Below, in pieces: positions 9,215 to 20,521 of a stretch of DNA of 64,000 nucleotides. This DNA is from CAWKCE01 sp032127035 (lineage in GTDB: Bacteria > Actinomycetota > Actinomycetes > JAHEKZ01). Made by a program: the position numbers and the translations under genes. Location of the stretch: contig CAWKCE010000007.1 in NCBI GenBank assembly GCA_963848085.1, forward strand, positions 1-64,000, given 5' to 3'. Position 1 is the stretch's first letter; every line of letters begins with the position of its first letter. The notes under the pieces are model-generated. The model saw only the letters and a program-made list of their open reading frames with translations, was not told the origin of the DNA and searched no databases.

Positions 9215-10030
9215 ATGACACCAGACACCACGCAGTTCCTGACCCGATCCGATGGGCGCATCGCTTACGACGTCGACGGGCACGGCCCGCTGGTCGTCCT
9301 GGTCCCCGGTATGGGAGACCTCCGCGCCACCTACCGCTTCCTGGCCCCGGCCCTGCGCGACGCCGGCTACCGCGTCGCCGCCACCGACCTACGCGGTCAC
9401 GGTGACAGCGACACCACCTTCTCCTCTTACGGCGACGCCGAGACCGCCGGCGACGTCCTCGCCCTGATCGAGACCCTCGGCGGCCCGGCGGTCGTCGTCG
9501 GCAACTCGATGGGCGCGGGAGCCGCGGTGTATGCGGCCGCCGAACGTCCTGACCTGGTGGACGGGATGGTCCTGGTCGGGCCGTTCGTCCGCGACACCGC
9601 GAGCGCGATGCAGAAGCTGCTCGTCCGCGTCGCTATGGCCCGGCCGTGGGCCGGTGCGATGTGGAAGATGTACCTGCCCAAGCTCTACGCCGGCCGGCCC
9701 GCAGCTGACCAGGACGCATACTTGGCGCAGGTCGCGGCCGCTATGAAGCAGCCCGGTCACACCGCTGCGTTCGCCCGGCTCATCGCCCAGCTCGACCATG
9801 ACGTGGCGGAGGCTCGGCTCGACGCCGTGCGCGCACCGTCGCTGGTCGTGATGGGCGAGCTCGACCCGGACTTCCCCGACCCGAAGGCCGAGGCGGAGTG
9901 GATCGCCGCGCGTCTCGGCGGGAAGGTGACCATGGTCGCCGAGGCCGGCCACTACCCGCAGTCCCAGCGTCCGGACGTCGTCGCCCCAGCCGTTCTGGGC
10001 TTCCTGGCTGAGGTTGCCTCGCGTGCCTAG
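9215..10030 (+). CDS. alpha/beta hydrolase
   Basis: The 271-residue protein has the alpha/beta-hydrolase nucleophile elbow GNSMGAG, the acid in GELDPDFPD and the histidine in EAGHYPQ, with the oxyanion region VPGMGDL near residue 33. It is cytosolic, with no signal peptide. The ATG at 9215 coincides with the predicted transcription start. The stop overlaps the TetR gene, so enzyme and regulator are co-transcribed. The substrate is unknown; TetR control suggests induction by the substrate or a related small molecule. Confidence 0.88.
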   Translation: MTPDTTQFLTRSDGRIAYDVDGHGPLVVLVPGMGDLRATYRFLAPALRDAGYRVAATDLRGHGDSDTTFSSYGDAETAGDVLALIETLGGPAVVVGNSMGAGAAVYAAAERPDLVDGMVLVGPFVRDTASAMQKLLVRVAMARPWAGAMWKMYLPKLYAGRPAADQDAYLAQVAAAMKQPGHTAAFARLIAQLDHDVAEARLDAVRAPSLVVMGELDPDFPDPKAEAEWIAARLGGKVTMVAEAGHYPQSQRPDVVAPAVLGFLAEVASRA

Positions 10031-10604
10031 AGCCGGTCTCACCGAGGACCGCGTTGTCGTCGAGGCCGAGCAGATGGCTGACGAGGTGGGCCTGCGTCAG
10101 CTGACACTCGCCGCGCTGGCCGAACGGCTCGGCGTGCGGCAGCCGTCGCTCTACAAGCACATCGACAGCATGGCCGGCCTGCAGCGCAGCATCGCCGTGC
10201 GGGCCAAGCTCGAGCTCGCGACGGTCGCGGGGCGCGCGGCCATCGGTCGTTCGCGTGACGACGCAGTCCGGGCGGTCTGCCACGCCTACCGGTCCTGGGC
10301 GCTGGAGCATCCCGGCCGGTATGCGGCGACCGTGCGAGCACCGGCGGCCGACGACCCCGACGACCTGGCCGCCAGCGCCGCTGCGGTCGACGTGGTCTTC
10401 GGTGTGCTCTCCGGGTACGGGCTGTCAGGCGAGAGCGCGGTCGACGCCACTCGCGCGATTCGTGCGGGGCTGCACGGCTTCCTCGCTCTCGAGACTGGCG
10501 GCGGCTTCGGTCTCCCCCAGGACGTTTCCGGCAGCTTCGACCGACTCGTCGACGGCCTCATCGCGGCCCTCGACGCCGGCACCTTCGACCCGAACCCGTC
10601 CTGA
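10023..10604 (+). CDS. TetR/AcrR family transcriptional regulator
   Basis: The 193-residue protein has an N-terminal helix-turn-helix (LTLAALAERLGVRQPSLYKHIDS, residues about 25-47) and an all-helical ligand-binding domain with the TetR_C WHG-like features GLHGFLALE and GGFGL. The GTG at 10023 overlaps the stop of the hydrolase gene. By gene order and the palindrome at 9187-9200, it probably represses its own two-gene operon. The ligand is unknown. Confidence 0.88.
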   Translation: MPRAGLTEDRVVVEAEQMADEVGLRQLTLAALAERLGVRQPSLYKHIDSMAGLQRSIAVRAKLELATVAGRAAIGRSRDDAVRAVCHAYRSWALEHPGRYAATVRAPAADDPDDLAASAAAVDVVFGVLSGYGLSGESAVDATRAIRAGLHGFLALETGGGFGLPQDVSGSFDRLVDGLIAALDAGTFDPNPS

Positions 10605-10656
10605 TCGTCGGGATGGTCACCTGGTGGGCCTGCTCCGCGCCGCCCCGACGTCCCGA

Positions 10657-11844
10657 CTAGTAACCGGGGAAGTACTCCCAGCCCTGGGACCCGAAGGACT
10701 GCGGAAGCACCACCAGCGAGCGCTGCGTCCACACAGACCTGAGGCCGCCCAGCCACTCCTTCGGCCCTGGGGGAAGCGGTCGCCACGTGTCCGTCTTCGG
10801 GGTGAACGCGGCACCTCCGCCGCGGCCGGTGAAGACGACGAGCTCACGGCCAGTCCAGGCTCCGGTCAGTACGTAGCTCTGGTACTTGGCGACGGGTGCC
10901 TGCGGTAGCTGGCGCCAGGTGTTCGTCGCGGGGTCGTAGGCCGCACCCTGGTCCTGAGTGAACCGCTCCGCGCCCTGGTTCCGGGTGGCACCGCCGCCCC
11001 AGACCAGAACCTCCTGGCCGTCCCACACTCCGACCGATCCCCAGGCCCCGATGGGTGCTGCGGGCAGCAGCCGCCAGCGGTCGCGGTCGGGACGATAGGC
11101 GTATCCGTCACGCAAGGAAATCTCGGTGTCGAAGCGCTTGCCGTGCACGAGGGTGGAACCTCCCCACACCACGACCTCCTTGCCTGTCCACACCACAGTC
11201 GGCTGACCGCGCTCGACGCCCGGCAGCGGCTCCCCCGTGGTCCACCTGTCGGTTGTCGGGTCGTAGCGGAGCAGGCTCGTGCCGTCGGCAAAGATCGCCT
11301 CGTCGCCCGTCCAGACGACGATCTGGATCGGCACGTCGCTCGGCGCGTCCGCGATCGGGCGCCACTGTCGGGTCTGCGGGTTCAGCGCCATGCCGTTCCG
11401 GGTGGTGACCAGCTGCCAGGGGCCCCCCGGATTCGGGACCTCTCGGGAGCCCCCCACCTGGATCAGCTCGGTTCCCGTCCACACGAACGCGGAGCGGACA
11501 CGGGCTCCATGGGGGTAACGGGGCATCGCACGCCAGGTGCGAGTGCCCGGGCGGTAGGCGTAGATGACGTCGCCGTCCATGTTCTGGCAGCACGCCTCGA
11601 GCGACGCGAGCACCATCCGACCCGTCCACACGTTGATCAGCCCGAGGCTCGTCGGCGCCTTCGGAAGTGCGCGCCACCCTTCCGGGTGGGGTTTCCGGGT
11701 TGTCGTGGCCGTCGGGGACGACGACGCCGACATCTCCGAAGGACTCGGACTCGCCGCCTCTGTCGGCTGGGGAGCCCCTCCGCAGCCGAAGGTGAAGGCA
11801 ACCGCGGTGACCAACGCAACAAGTTGGGCAGGAAGCCTGCGCAT
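10657..11844 (-). CDS. secreted kelch/galactose-oxidase-like beta-propeller lipoprotein
   Basis: The 395-residue product has an export signal ending in a cysteine (AVAFTFGC, near residue 21; the -3 residue is not the usual Leu, so lipidation is likely but not certain). A Ser/Thr-rich linker follows, then repeated VWTGxExxxxGG blades and YDPxTxxWRxLP motifs typical of kelch propellers. It should sit on the outer face of the membrane. No enzymatic residues stand out, and a binding role is as plausible. It is divergent from the cupredoxin gene and convergent with the TetR gene. Confidence 0.75.
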   Translation of the reverse strand: MRRLPAQLVALVTAVAFTFGCGGAPQPTEAASPSPSEMSASSSPTATTTRKPHPEGWRALPKAPTSLGLINVWTGRMVLASLEACCQNMDGDVIYAYRPGTRTWRAMPRYPHGARVRSAFVWTGTELIQVGGSREVPNPGGPWQLVTTRNGMALNPQTRQWRPIADAPSDVPIQIVVWTGDEAIFADGTSLLRYDPTTDRWTTGEPLPGVERGQPTVVWTGKEVVVWGGSTLVHGKRFDTEISLRDGYAYRPDRDRWRLLPAAPIGAWGSVGVWDGQEVLVWGGGATRNQGAERFTQDQGAAYDPATNTWRQLPQAPVAKYQSYVLTGAWTGRELVVFTGRGGGAAFTPKTDTWRPLPPGPKEWLGGLRSVWTQRSLVVLPQSFGSQGWEYFPGY

Positions 11845-11949
11845 GACCCTCGCCTCCTCCCTCATGTATGTCACCCGTGGGAGGCCCCGCCCAGAGGCCA
11901 AAGCCACGTGACTCTCGGGGGGCATTTCTGCTCTTGCGCAGGCTGCCTC

Positions 11950-11966
11950 CCTCAGGTCTCCTGAGG
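11950..11966 (+). promoter_or_regulatory. hairpin abutting the cupredoxin start codon
   Basis: A perfect inverted repeat CCTCAGG-TCT-CCTGAGG ends two bases before the GTG start at 11969. Its second arm contains the only purine-rich stretch that could act as a ribosome-binding site, so it could be a metal-regulator operator or an RNA hairpin that masks translation initiation. Confidence 0.5.
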
Positions 11967-11968
11967 CG

Positions 11969-12610
11969 GTGATTCGAGGCCGAACTGCACGGGCCCTCAC
12001 CGCTGTGGCAGCGACGTTGCTCGCCCTCATGGTCGGCGGCTGTTCGACAGCCTCGGGGACCGGCCACGGAATGATGGGCAACGCTGGCGGCACCCAGCCC
12101 GGGATGATGGGCGGGTTCGGTGGCGGGATGATGGGTGACGCGCCGCTTGGCTACCACCTCTCGCGACTCAGCTGCGAGGCCCCTTCGTCGCTGCCCGGCA
12201 CCACGGTCTACGTGATGGTCGGGGACATGGGGATGACGCACATGATGGGTGGCGTCGCCCCTCTGGGTGGGCACATGATGCTTCGGGCGATCCCGGCTGA
12301 CGTGACAGCTGGTGAGATCAGCTTCGTGGTCGGCAACATGGGCTGGCGCACGCATGAGCTGGTCGTGCTCCCGTTAGGTCCGGGCGAGCGGGCCGGACAG
12401 CGCGTCCCTGGCGAGGACGGTCAGGTCGACGAGTCGGACAGCCTCGGTGAAGCATCCGCAACCTGTGCGGCCGGATCCGGTGAAGGAATCGAGGCCGGAA
12501 CCGTCGGCTGGGTCACGATAGACCTGCCGGCCGGTCGATACGAGCTGGTGTGCAACCTCCGCAACCACTACGCCAACGGCATGTACCAGGCGTTCACTGT
12601 CACGTCCTAG
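11969..12610 (+). CDS. Met-rich cupredoxin (sulfocyanin-like) lipoprotein
   Basis: The 213-residue protein has a lipoprotein signal ending MVGGC (Cys about residue 25). A Met/Gly-rich segment follows with repeated MMG motifs (MMGN, MMGG, MMGD, THMMGG). The C-terminal cupredoxin domain has ligand pattern His (RTHEL) and CNLRNHYANGM, supplying Cys, His and Met of a type 1 copper site. It should be an extracytoplasmic electron carrier or copper-binding protein. The Met-rich region is typical of Cu(I) capture. The GTG at 11969 starts a normal signal peptide; a hairpin sits directly upstream. Confidence 0.82.
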   Translation: MIRGRTARALTAVAATLLALMVGGCSTASGTGHGMMGNAGGTQPGMMGGFGGGMMGDAPLGYHLSRLSCEAPSSLPGTTVYVMVGDMGMTHMMGGVAPLGGHMMLRAIPADVTAGEISFVVGNMGWRTHELVVLPLGPGERAGQRVPGEDGQVDESDSLGEASATCAAGSGEGIEAGTVGWVTIDLPAGRYELVCNLRNHYANGMYQAFTVTS

Positions 12611-12963
12611 CCGCAGACATTCGAAGCGGCTGCTGGGACAGGAAGCGCGATGAGTCCCCGCGTGTGCGCTGCTGATCTGCGCGGGCGGCATCGAGCTGCT
12701 GACTGCGGACAGTGACCCAGTTGGTGAGGAGAGTGACAACGTGCAATTCGGTGATGTTGTCGGACTGGACTGACAACACATCAACTTGTGCACCGCGTTG
12801 GACAGCGTTGCCAACGCGCGAAACCCCATGATTTCCTGGGGAATCCGCCTCCGCGGCTTCACCGGGAGCAGCTGCGGGGATTGCGGGCAATTGCCCATAA
12901 CCCTTGTGGCTACAGCGTTGGTTGTCTAGGTTGCCTACGAAACAGCCGAGCCCAGGGGGCCGC
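12611..12963 (+). other. 353-base non-coding region with several hairpins
   Basis: No convincing gene is present. Three inverted repeats occur in succession: TGTTGTC (12755-12761) with GACAACA (12772-12778); CGCGTTGG (12794-12801) with CCAACGCG (12811-12818); and CCCCA with TGGGG around 12824-12841. The region precedes a secreted protein and may be a structured 5' leader or regulator-binding region. It does not match a riboswitch class that I can recognise. Confidence 0.45.
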
Positions 12964-13680
12964 ATGCGCCGTTTCATCACTGCGATCATGACCATTGCGG
13001 CGCTTGCCGTATCAGGGCTGGTGGTGGCGCCCGCCGCGTCGGCGGCGGTCGATCCCACTGTGACGTCGGCTTCGGCGACACCCAAGAAGATCCTGATCCA
13101 GATCAATGGCAGCGCGACGACCACCATGAGCGCGACCTTCCACGACCCTGACGCCACGATCAACTACGCCACGTACACCGTCTTCATCCCAGGCGGCGGT
13201 ACGTACGGGCCCTACAACAGCTCGGGGACGACCGTCGGCGACTCACGGATGTTCGAGGTCGCCTACCGCGCGAGCAACTCCAACCCACCCGGGAAGTACC
13301 GAGTCAAGTTCGAGGCGGTGCCGAAGGGTGGGGTCACCTACACCACGACGCCCATCGCACGCACCAGTTTCATCGTCCAGCACCGGACGAAGATCTATGT
13401 GTCGAACGCTCCCTATGCCCCACACCCCGGTTACAAGATGAAGTTCTACGGCACCTTCTATCCGAAGAACGCCGGCGTGAAGGGCAAGACGCTGACGTTG
13501 TGGTTCCAGCCCAAAGGCAAGAAGAAGTTCACCAAGGTGGACACGACCAAGGTGTCGAAGCTCTACAACTACAACTTCGGCAAGAGGACGGTGAAGAAGT
13601 CCGGGAAGTACCGGGTCAAGTTCGCGGGCACTCAGTACCTGCGGGCGACCAAGATTGTGCAGCCGTTCACCGTCTACTGA
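12964..13680 (+). CDS. secreted protein of unknown function
   Basis: This 238-residue protein has a clear Sec signal peptide (basic MRR, hydrophobic core, then APAASA cleavage near residue 28). The mature part is Lys/Tyr/Thr-rich, with Ig-like or bacterial-surface beta-sandwich character: two similar stretches, GKYRVKFEAVP and GKYRVKFAGTQ, suggest two related modules. It has lower local GC and many lysines compared with neighbours. No enzyme motif is visible. The ATG at 12964 starts the signal peptide. It is followed by a strong hairpin terminator. Confidence 0.7.
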   Translation: MRRFITAIMTIAALAVSGLVVAPAASAAVDPTVTSASATPKKILIQINGSATTTMSATFHDPDATINYATYTVFIPGGGTYGPYNSSGTTVGDSRMFEVAYRASNSNPPGKYRVKFEAVPKGGVTYTTTPIARTSFIVQHRTKIYVSNAPYAPHPGYKMKFYGTFYPKNAGVKGKTLTLWFQPKGKKKFTKVDTTKVSKLYNYNFGKRTVKKSGKYRVKFAGTQYLRATKIVQPFTVY

Positions 13681-13690
13681 GCCCTCTCAT

Positions 13691-13718
13691 GTCCGGGCGT
13701 CGCCTTCGGCGCCCGGAC
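13691..13718. terminator. bidirectional hairpin terminator
   Basis: A 12-bp stem (one G-T pair) with a CCTT loop begins GTCCGGGCG and ends CGCCCGGAC. It lies between two converging genes, 10 bases after one stop and 8 bases before the other. There is no T-tract, as is common in actinobacteria. Confidence 0.8.
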
Positions 13719-13725
13719 GGAAGGC

Positions 13726-14400
13726 TCATGAGTCTTCGGACACGGCTCGCCTGACCGTCTCGGCGATGAGGTCGGCCAACTTCGCCTGCGAGTCGACGCT
13801 GACGTGGATCCCGTCGTCCCCCACCACCGCGGCGTCGGCCGCATCCGCGTACGAGGCGCCCCGAAGCTGAGCCAGTCGGCCGATCTCCGCACCGAGGTGG
13901 CGCGACTTCTCGACTGAGGCGGCGTCGAAGTCGTCGCCGTTCAGCTCAACGAACGCCGGGCGGCTGTCGTCGATGTGGACCGGGCTGACCAGAACGAGCT
14001 TTGGTGGGGCGCCACCGCGGTTCCGCGCATCCATCTCAATCGCGTCGACATACCGGCCCAGTGCTCCGGCGATCGACTCCGGGGAGCGGTCGAACTGCAC
14101 CTTGAGGTCGTTGGTGCCAAGCATGATGACGACCACGTCGATCGGCGCGTGGCTGAGCAGGCAGGGGACGAAGTACGGCAAGCCGTTACAGCCCGGACGG
14201 TCGATGTACTCCACGTCCGTCGTTCGCCCGTTCAGACCCTCCTCGATGACCGAGTAGGCGTCCCCGAGCAGCCGCTGCAGCTGTCCGGTCCACCGCACGT
14301 CGGACGGAAGCCGAACCGGTCCGTCCACATTCGCCGGTGCCCCGTACGTGTTGGAGTCGCCGTAGCACAGGACGACCGTCGCGCCGGGTTCAGTGATCAC
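13726..14400 (-). CDS. SGNH/GDSL-family hydrolase
   Basis: The 224-residue cytosolic protein has block I GDSN (YGDSNTYG near residue 14), block III GTND (MLGTNDLK near residue 93) and a C-terminal DGIHVS block V with the Asp/His of the catalytic triad. These enzymes are esterases, lipases or arylesterases; the GTNDLK context resembles the arylesterase/perhydrolase branch. The start is the GTG at 14400; no later start preserves block I. The substrate is unknown. Confidence 0.88.
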   Translation of the reverse strand: MITEPGATVVLCYGDSNTYGAPANVDGPVRLPSDVRWTGQLQRLLGDAYSVIEEGLNGRTTDVEYIDRPGCNGLPYFVPCLLSHAPIDVVVIMLGTNDLKVQFDRSPESIAGALGRYVDAIEMDARNRGGAPPKLVLVSPVHIDDSRPAFVELNGDDFDAASVEKSRHLGAEIGRLAQLRGASYADAADAAVVGDDGIHVSVDSQAKLADLIAETVRRAVSEDS

Positions 14401-14591
14401 CTCCCGATGCTAGGGCGCAGCGCTGCGCACCCGACGGCGAGGCGAACGGACTCGTGTCGACCACGCCGCGGGCCCACATGCGTCGCCAACCTCAGGATTT
14501 CCGACCTTCGTCCCTGTTCCGCGAAACGGCGTGCTGCGAGGGTGAAGTCGTCTGCACGTCGTCTGAACGATGGACGCAGGAGATGGTCAGC

Positions 14592-15338
14592 ATGCCCGCA
14601 AACATGCACTCGATGAGAGCCCACCGCAGGACTGCGATCGCGGTCGGGGTGCTGTACATCGTCGGCACGGTGGCGGGCGTGGCCAGCCTGGCCCTGACCG
14701 CGAGCGTGCGCGACGCCACGGACCCGTTGGTCGCCGTCGCTGCGCACGAGAGCCAGCTGGTCACGGGTGCGCTGGCGATCCTGGTGATGGCGGTGTCGCT
14801 GGCCATGGTCGCCGTCCTGGTGTTCCCGATCCTCCGCCGAACCGACGAGGTTCTCGCGACCGGGTACCTGGTGTTCCGCGGGGCGCTCGAAACGACGTCG
14901 TACCTCGTCCTGGCCGCCGGATGGCTGGCTCTCGTCGGTCTGGCGGACGCATCGGCACAAGGGGCAGCGGCCGAGGGGTCAGCCACCCAGCTCGGGACCG
15001 TCCTGATCAAGGGCGAGAGTATGGACGCCGTCACCGCGATCGTGTTCTGCCTCGGAGCTCTGCTCTTCTACTCGGCGCTGCTGCGCGCCAAGCTCGTTCC
15101 GTCGTGGCTGGCCGTCTGGGGTCTGGTCGCGGTTGCCCCGTACCTGACGGCGTACGTGTTGGCGATCTACGGGGCCATCACGGCCACGTCGACCGTCCAG
15201 GTGCTGCTCGTGCTACCGCTGGCGGTCCAGGAGATGGTCCTGGCGATCTGGCTGATCGCCCGTGGGTTCCGAGCAGCTCCGGCATCGACCCCCGCCGTTC
15301 CCGCAGCCTCGGCTCGGCAGCCGGTCAGCGCGATGTAG
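14592..15338 (+). CDS. DUF4386 family membrane protein
   Basis: The 248-residue product has about six membrane helices and the pattern of DUF4386 proteins (AIAVGVLYIVGTVAGV near the N terminus, a FRGALETTSYLVLAAGW segment, and KLVPSWLAVWGLVA). The function of the family is unknown. The ATG at 14592 is favoured because AGGAG at 14578-14582 lies nine bases upstream; the in-frame ATG at 14583 directly abuts that site. It converges with the UvrA-like gene. Confidence 0.82.
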   Translation: MPANMHSMRAHRRTAIAVGVLYIVGTVAGVASLALTASVRDATDPLVAVAAHESQLVTGALAILVMAVSLAMVAVLVFPILRRTDEVLATGYLVFRGALETTSYLVLAAGWLALVGLADASAQGAAAEGSATQLGTVLIKGESMDAVTAIVFCLGALLFYSALLRAKLVPSWLAVWGLVAVAPYLTAYVLAIYGAITATSTVQVLLVLPLAVQEMVLAIWLIARGFRAAPASTPAVPAASARQPVSAM

Positions 15339-15348
15339 CTGCCACGGG

Positions 15349-17736
<2,388 letters not shown>

Positions 17737-17875
17737 GCCGACGGCGTCTCCCTCTGCTAAGCGGAACCAAGCCCCCGAAGATACGCCGAGCCGCCACGGT
17801 CCCTGCGGGGAACGATGCAGTCTGGCGGTCTGGCGTGGTCACCCGGGGGGCGGCGACCGGGGGCCTCGGCAGAGG

Positions 17876-18325
17876 TCAGGAGATCGCGGCCCTCACCAGC
17901 GCGACGACCATCTTCTCCACCGCGGGACTCCACTTCACCAGCGCGTACGACACCGGCCACAGGTCGCCGTCGTCCAGGTTCGCCGCCTCCTGGAAGCCCA
18001 CGGTCGAGTACCGATACTTGAACTTGCCCGCATCCTGGTAGAACACGACCACCTTGCCGTCCGCGTTCGCGTAGGCAGGCATGCCGTACCAGGTCTTGGG
18101 TGACAGCTCGGGCGCGGTCTTCGTCACCGTGACATGCACGCGCTCGGCGAGCGCACGGTCCTCCGGCGCCATTTTCGCGATCGCGTCCAGGACGGCCTGC
18201 AGGCCGTCAGCCCTCTTGGCGCCCTTCTTGCCCTCGGCGCGAAGCTCAGCGGCCCGCTCCTTCATCGCGGCGCGCTCGTCCGCAGTGAACCCGTCTGACT
18301 CCGGCTTCGCCTTCTTCGCGGGCAT
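17876..18325 (-). CDS. DUF1801-like protein
   Basis: The 149-residue protein has a charged N-terminal helix (KKAKPESDGFTADERAAMKERAAELRAE, positions 3-30) and a C-terminal domain like DUF1801/YdhG proteins (TWYGMPAYANADGKVVVFYQD and KFKYRYSTVGF). Members are small soluble proteins of unclear role; some were called iron chaperones. The ATG at 18325 has a GAAGGGA site upstream. No partner genes are nearby. Confidence 0.75.
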   Translation of the reverse strand: MPAKKAKPESDGFTADERAAMKERAAELRAEGKKGAKRADGLQAVLDAIAKMAPEDRALAERVHVTVTKTAPELSPKTWYGMPAYANADGKVVVFYQDAGKFKYRYSTVGFQEAANLDDGDLWPVSYALVKWSPAVEKMVVALVRAAIS

Positions 18326-18495
18326 GCTCTGGGTCCCTTCGACGCGCATCGGCTCGGCGTGATGCCGACCGTCGGCGGAAAGACTAGGCCCGCCCGCACC
18401 CATGGTGCGCTCCATGCCGCAGCGGATCAGGTCCGGCTGGACGGGGGAGCTCGTCCCGACGCGCCACCCGCCGGTCGCCTGGATACGGTCTCCCT

Positions 18496-20397
18496 ATGGA
18501 GGCAACTGAAGCGACCATGGGTGCAATCGCGGCTGCGGCGGAGCATCTGCCACTGGCGGACACGCAGGACTTCGCGGACGCCGAACGCGGCTTCCTCGGC
18601 CGCAGCGACGTCCGGCAGGTGCTGGCGGCGGACGGCCGGGTGGTGTGGGACCTGGACGCCTACCGGTTCCTGACCGGCGAGTGCCCACCCACGGCTCATC
18701 CGAGCCTGTGGCGCCAGGGTCAGCTGCTCATCAAAGACGGCGTGTACGAGGTAGTACCCGGCATCTATCAGGTGCGGGGCTACGACCTGTCGGTCATGAG
18801 CATCATCGAGACGTCGTCGGGCGCGATCGTCGTCGACCCGCTGATCAGTGTCGAAACGGCGGCGGCCGCCTGGGCGCTCTACCAGCAGCTGAGAGGTGAC
18901 CGCACCGTAGTCGCCGTGGTCTACACGCACTCCCACATCGACCACTTCGGCGGGGTGAAGGGGATCGTCAACGACGAGGCGGTCGAGTCCGGACGCGTGC
19001 AGATCATCGCCCCGACCGGGTTCATGGAGCACGCGATCTCCGAGAACGTGATGGCGGGGGCAGCGATGACCCGGCGCGCCGGGTACATGTACGGGGCAGC
19101 ACTGTCGAAGAGCCCGGCCGGACAGATCGGGGCCGGCCTGGGTCAGACCACGTCCACCGGCGAAGTCAGTCTGATCCCGCCAACCGTCGACGTCGACCAC
19201 ACCGGGCAGGAGCTGGACGTGGACGGGGTTCGCCTCGTCTTCCAGATCACCCCCGGCACTGAGGCGCCCTCGGAGATGAACTTCTACCTCCCGGACTTCC
19301 GCGCCCTGTGCACGGCGGAGAACACCTCGCACACGCTGCACAACATTCTCACTTTGCGGGGCGCGGAGGTGCGCGATGCCCGCGCGTGGGCGGACTACCT
19401 CACCGAGACGATTGACCTGTTCGGTGGCGAGCTCGACGTGGTCTTCGCCTCCCACCACTGGCCCACGTGGGACCGCGAACGCGCCGTTGAGTTCCTGTCG
19501 GTTCAGCGCGACCTGTACTCGTACCTCCATGACCAGACGCTGCGCCTGCTCAACCTGGGGTACGTCGGGGCCGAGATCGCCGAGATGTTCCAGATGCCCC
19601 CTGCACTCGAGGCGGCCTGGCACACCCACGGCTACTACGGGTCGGTCAGCCACAACGTGAAGGCCATCTACCAGCGATACATGGGCTGGTACGACGGCAA
19701 CCCGGCGCACCTGTGGCAGCACCCGCCGGTCGAGGCAGCCCACCGCTACGTCGCCGCCATGGGCGGACCAAGCGCCGCCCTCGGTATCGCCCGCGACGCG
19801 TACGAGCACGGCGACTACCGCTGGGCCGCCGAAGTACTCGACCGGATCGTCTTCGACGACCCGGCAAACACCGACGCCGCAGCCCTGCAGGCCGACACGT
19901 TCGAGCAGCTGGGGTACGCCAGCGAGAACGGCACCTGGCGCAGCGTCTACCTCGCCGGAGCGCACGAGCTGCGCCACGGGATCTTCGGCACGCCGGTCTC
20001 GGGGGCCGGCCTGGCGTCGGCCCTCACGGTCGACCAGGTCTTCTCCTCGATCGCGGTGCGCATCGACGGGCCACGCGCCTGGGACGAGCGCCTGACGGTG
20101 TCGTGGCTGTTCACCGATCTCGACCAGACCTACGTGACCGAGCTGCGCAACGGAACCCTCATTCACCGGCGTGCGTCCGCTCCCGAGCCGGGCAGCACCA
20201 CGCTGCGACTGACCCGAGCCCTGCTCATCGGGATCGTCGGGCAGTCGGTCGACCTCGCGAGCGCCCTGGCCAGTGGGCAGGTGGAGATTGAAGGCGACCC
20301 TCAGGACGTCGCACGCCTCATGGGCGTCGTCGGCGACGTCGACCCGGCATTCCCGATCGTCACACCACGACCACCCGCCCCTGACACCCGCCCCTGA
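18496..20397 (+). CDS. alkyl sulfatase / metallo-beta-lactamase-fold sulfatase
   Basis: The 633-residue protein follows the SdsA1-type alkylsulfatase plan: a metallo-beta-lactamase domain with the zinc motif THSHIDH (His145, His147, Asp149, His150), an AENTSHTLHN segment for the second metal and substrate, and FASHHWP. An alpha-helical dimerisation domain follows, and a SCP2-like C-terminal domain from about residue 510. It hydrolyses alkyl sulfate esters such as dodecyl sulfate, releasing sulfate. No signal peptide is evident. It stands alone and is followed by a large hairpin. Confidence 0.92.
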   Translation: MEATEATMGAIAAAAEHLPLADTQDFADAERGFLGRSDVRQVLAADGRVVWDLDAYRFLTGECPPTAHPSLWRQGQLLIKDGVYEVVPGIYQVRGYDLSVMSIIETSSGAIVVDPLISVETAAAAWALYQQLRGDRTVVAVVYTHSHIDHFGGVKGIVNDEAVESGRVQIIAPTGFMEHAISENVMAGAAMTRRAGYMYGAALSKSPAGQIGAGLGQTTSTGEVSLIPPTVDVDHTGQELDVDGVRLVFQITPGTEAPSEMNFYLPDFRALCTAENTSHTLHNILTLRGAEVRDARAWADYLTETIDLFGGELDVVFASHHWPTWDRERAVEFLSVQRDLYSYLHDQTLRLLNLGYVGAEIAEMFQMPPALEAAWHTHGYYGSVSHNVKAIYQRYMGWYDGNPAHLWQHPPVEAAHRYVAAMGGPSAALGIARDAYEHGDYRWAAEVLDRIVFDDPANTDAAALQADTFEQLGYASENGTWRSVYLAGAHELRHGIFGTPVSGAGLASALTVDQVFSSIAVRIDGPRAWDERLTVSWLFTDLDQTYVTELRNGTLIHRRASAPEPGSTTLRLTRALLIGIVGQSVDLASALASGQVEIEGDPQDVARLMGVVGDVDPAFPIVTPRPPAPDTRP

Positions 20398-20439
20398 GCG
20401 CCCCCAAGCGCCGCTGAGCGCCGGTGAGCGCCCCAAGCA

Positions 20440-20493
20440 ACGCCAGGCCGCCAGGATTCATGGGCGCACGGGGTGGTTGTGGCGGCCTGGCGT
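20440..20493 (+). terminator. 14-bp stem hairpin
   Basis: ACGCCAGGCCGCCA (20440-20453) pairs perfectly with TGGCGGCCTGGCGT (20480-20493) across a 26-base loop, after the sulfatase gene and before the next start at 20522. It probably ends sulfatase transcripts. GAGCGCC repeats precede it (20396-20435). Confidence 0.65.
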
Positions 20494-20521
20494 AGGGATG
20501 GGGAGGCCGTAGCCTGCCGGG

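Noticed and set aside
18427..20436. 669-residue antisense frame opposite the alkylsulfatase
   Set aside because: The sense frame matches a known enzyme family from end to end, and the antisense product has no recognisable motif.
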